This document shows, in pieces, positions 13,339 to 14,012 of a stretch of DNA of 14,012 bases. Positions within the stretch are counted from its first letter, which is position 1, and each line of letters begins with the position of its first letter. Source of the DNA: JACJVV01 sp047603135 (lineage in GTDB: Archaea > Nanobdellota > Nanobdellia > Woesearchaeales > JACJVV01); the NCBI GenBank assembly GCA_047603135.1, contig JBLKOW010000023.1:1-14012 (forward strand), in the 5' to 3' direction. A model generated the notes under the pieces. That model was not told the DNA's origin, made no database searches, and was given only the letters and a program-made list of their open reading frames with translations. The position numbers and the translations under genes are program-made.

Positions 13339-14012
13339 ATGCTTGACTTGAGTACTTGTTTATCATATTATAAGAATCCAGCCGTTCAGCGTGCTATAGT
13401 AGATGCGAGCATGAATCGTGAAATAGGTGTTCGATTTCTTAAGGGACATTTTGGCAAACGTCCTCAAGCGCTTTTTAACCCTGCTGACGTATTTGAGTTT
13501 GCAAAACAAGGTGCATCATCATTTCATGTATCAGAAGAACACTGGACTAATCCACTTAGTTTGAATTCTACTCTTTCTAAAAAAGAACTTGAAAAATTAC
13601 GTATTGGTTGGGATTTAATTATTGATGTAGATTGTCCTGATTGGGATTTATCGAAACGAATAACTGCTGTTATCATTAAAGTACTTCGTCAGCATGGTGT
13701 TCAGTCTGTGTCTTGTAAGTTTTCAGGTAATAAAGGGTTTCATGTAGGCGTACCATTTAGCGCTTTTCCGCGTGTTGTTCTTGGGAAATCTGCTTCATAT
13801 TTATTCCCTGAAGGTGTGAAACGTATTTTACGTTATATAGCTTATTATGCAGAACAGTATTATAGCGACGAGATTCTTGCTGGTTTACAATTATCTGAAT
13901 TATCACAGCGTCTTTCACTTCCTAAACAAGAATTATATAGGACAGTGTGTGCAGTATGTAATAAATCTGTCTCAGTTAATTCACAAAAGTATGATTATTT
14001 TTGCACTAAATG
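13339..14012 (+). CDS. priS: DNA primase small (catalytic) subunit PriS, 3' end cut by window
   Basis: Makes the RNA primers for replication with its large-subunit partner. The visible 224 codons open with MLDLSTCLSYYKNPAVQRAI, followed by NREIGVRF, FGKRPQAL (38-45) and GASSFHVSEEHWTNPL (58-73), all typical of the archaeal primase fold. The catalytic acidic pair is in WDLIIDVDCPDW (Asp96 and Asp98), and SGNKGFHVGVPF (129-140) is the conserved nucleotide-binding block with its His. Cys204, Cys207 and Cys222 hint at a zinc site whose fourth ligand would lie past the edge. No in-frame start codon lies between the upstream TATA box and 13339, so this ATG is the likely start. The gene is divergent from uS2. 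The stop is off the window. Confidence 0.93.
   Translation, partial: MLDLSTCLSYYKNPAVQRAIVDASMNREIGVRFLKGHFGKRPQALFNPADVFEFAKQGASSFHVSEEHWTNPLSLNSTLSKKELEKLRIGWDLIIDVDCPDWDLSKRITAVIIKVLRQHGVQSVSCKFSGNKGFHVGVPFSAFPRVVLGKSASYLFPEGVKRILRYIAYYAEQYYSDEILAGLQLSELSQRLSLPKQELYRTVCAVCNKSVSVNSQKYDYFCTK

Noticed and set aside
1..14012. CRISPR arrays, insertion sequences, tRNA or rRNA genes
   Set aside because: No spaced direct repeats, transposase motifs, terminal inverted repeats or cloverleaf candidates were seen.

Overview
The window reads as a gene-dense, AT-rich piece of an archaeal chromosome. The evidence is an archaeal-type RadB recombinase, an MBF1-type zinc-ribbon/HTH protein, a TrmB regulator, an archaeal uS2, the small subunit of an archaeo-eukaryotic primase, an archaeal AK6-like kinase, and TATA boxes centred about 24-28 bp upstream of start codons, as in leaderless archaeal mRNAs. 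Short intergenic gaps, lysine-rich proteins and degenerate GT-C membrane proteins would fit a DPANN lineage (for example Woesearchaeota or Pacearchaeota). That placement is an inference, not something the sequence proves.

Layout. 1-4291 (minus): glmS, glmM and a glmU-type bifunctional enzyme cut by the window edge, together the route from fructose-6-phosphate to UDP-N-acetylglucosamine. 4548-5477 (plus): a winged-helix protein with an S-layer-like C-terminal region and an EF-hand loop, divergent from glmS. 5521-6420 (minus): a TrmB-family regulator, convergent with that gene. 6615-7466 (plus): an unrecognised soluble protein whose leader carries an 18-codon ORF. 7493-8065 (minus) and 8117-8608 (plus): an AK6-like kinase and MBF1, which seem to share one symmetric TATA box. 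8628-11523 (minus): two adjacent, related multi-pass membrane proteins resembling GT-C/STT3-like glycosyltransferases. 11607-12479 (plus): RadB with a long Ser-rich N-terminal tail. 12496-13101 (minus): ribosomal protein uS2 with a structured leader. 13339-14012 (plus): the 5' part of the DNA primase small-subunit gene.

How it works together. The glm operon would make UDP-GlcNAc, the usual sugar donor for archaeal surface glycans, and the GT-C pair could act in surface glycosylation; that link is inferred. Two transcription factors sit beside the glm operon, but no binding site ties them to it directly. RadB, primase and uS2 form a core replication/repair/translation block on the right. I see no mobile element, CRISPR array, tRNA or rRNA. 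The most distinctive signals are regulatory: a near-uniform leaderless promoter grammar, a single TATA box apparently serving two divergent genes, a three-hairpin uS2 leader that shows a Shine-Dalgarno-like sequence in a loop, and an in-frame mini-ORF whose stop lies inside the next gene's Shine-Dalgarno site.
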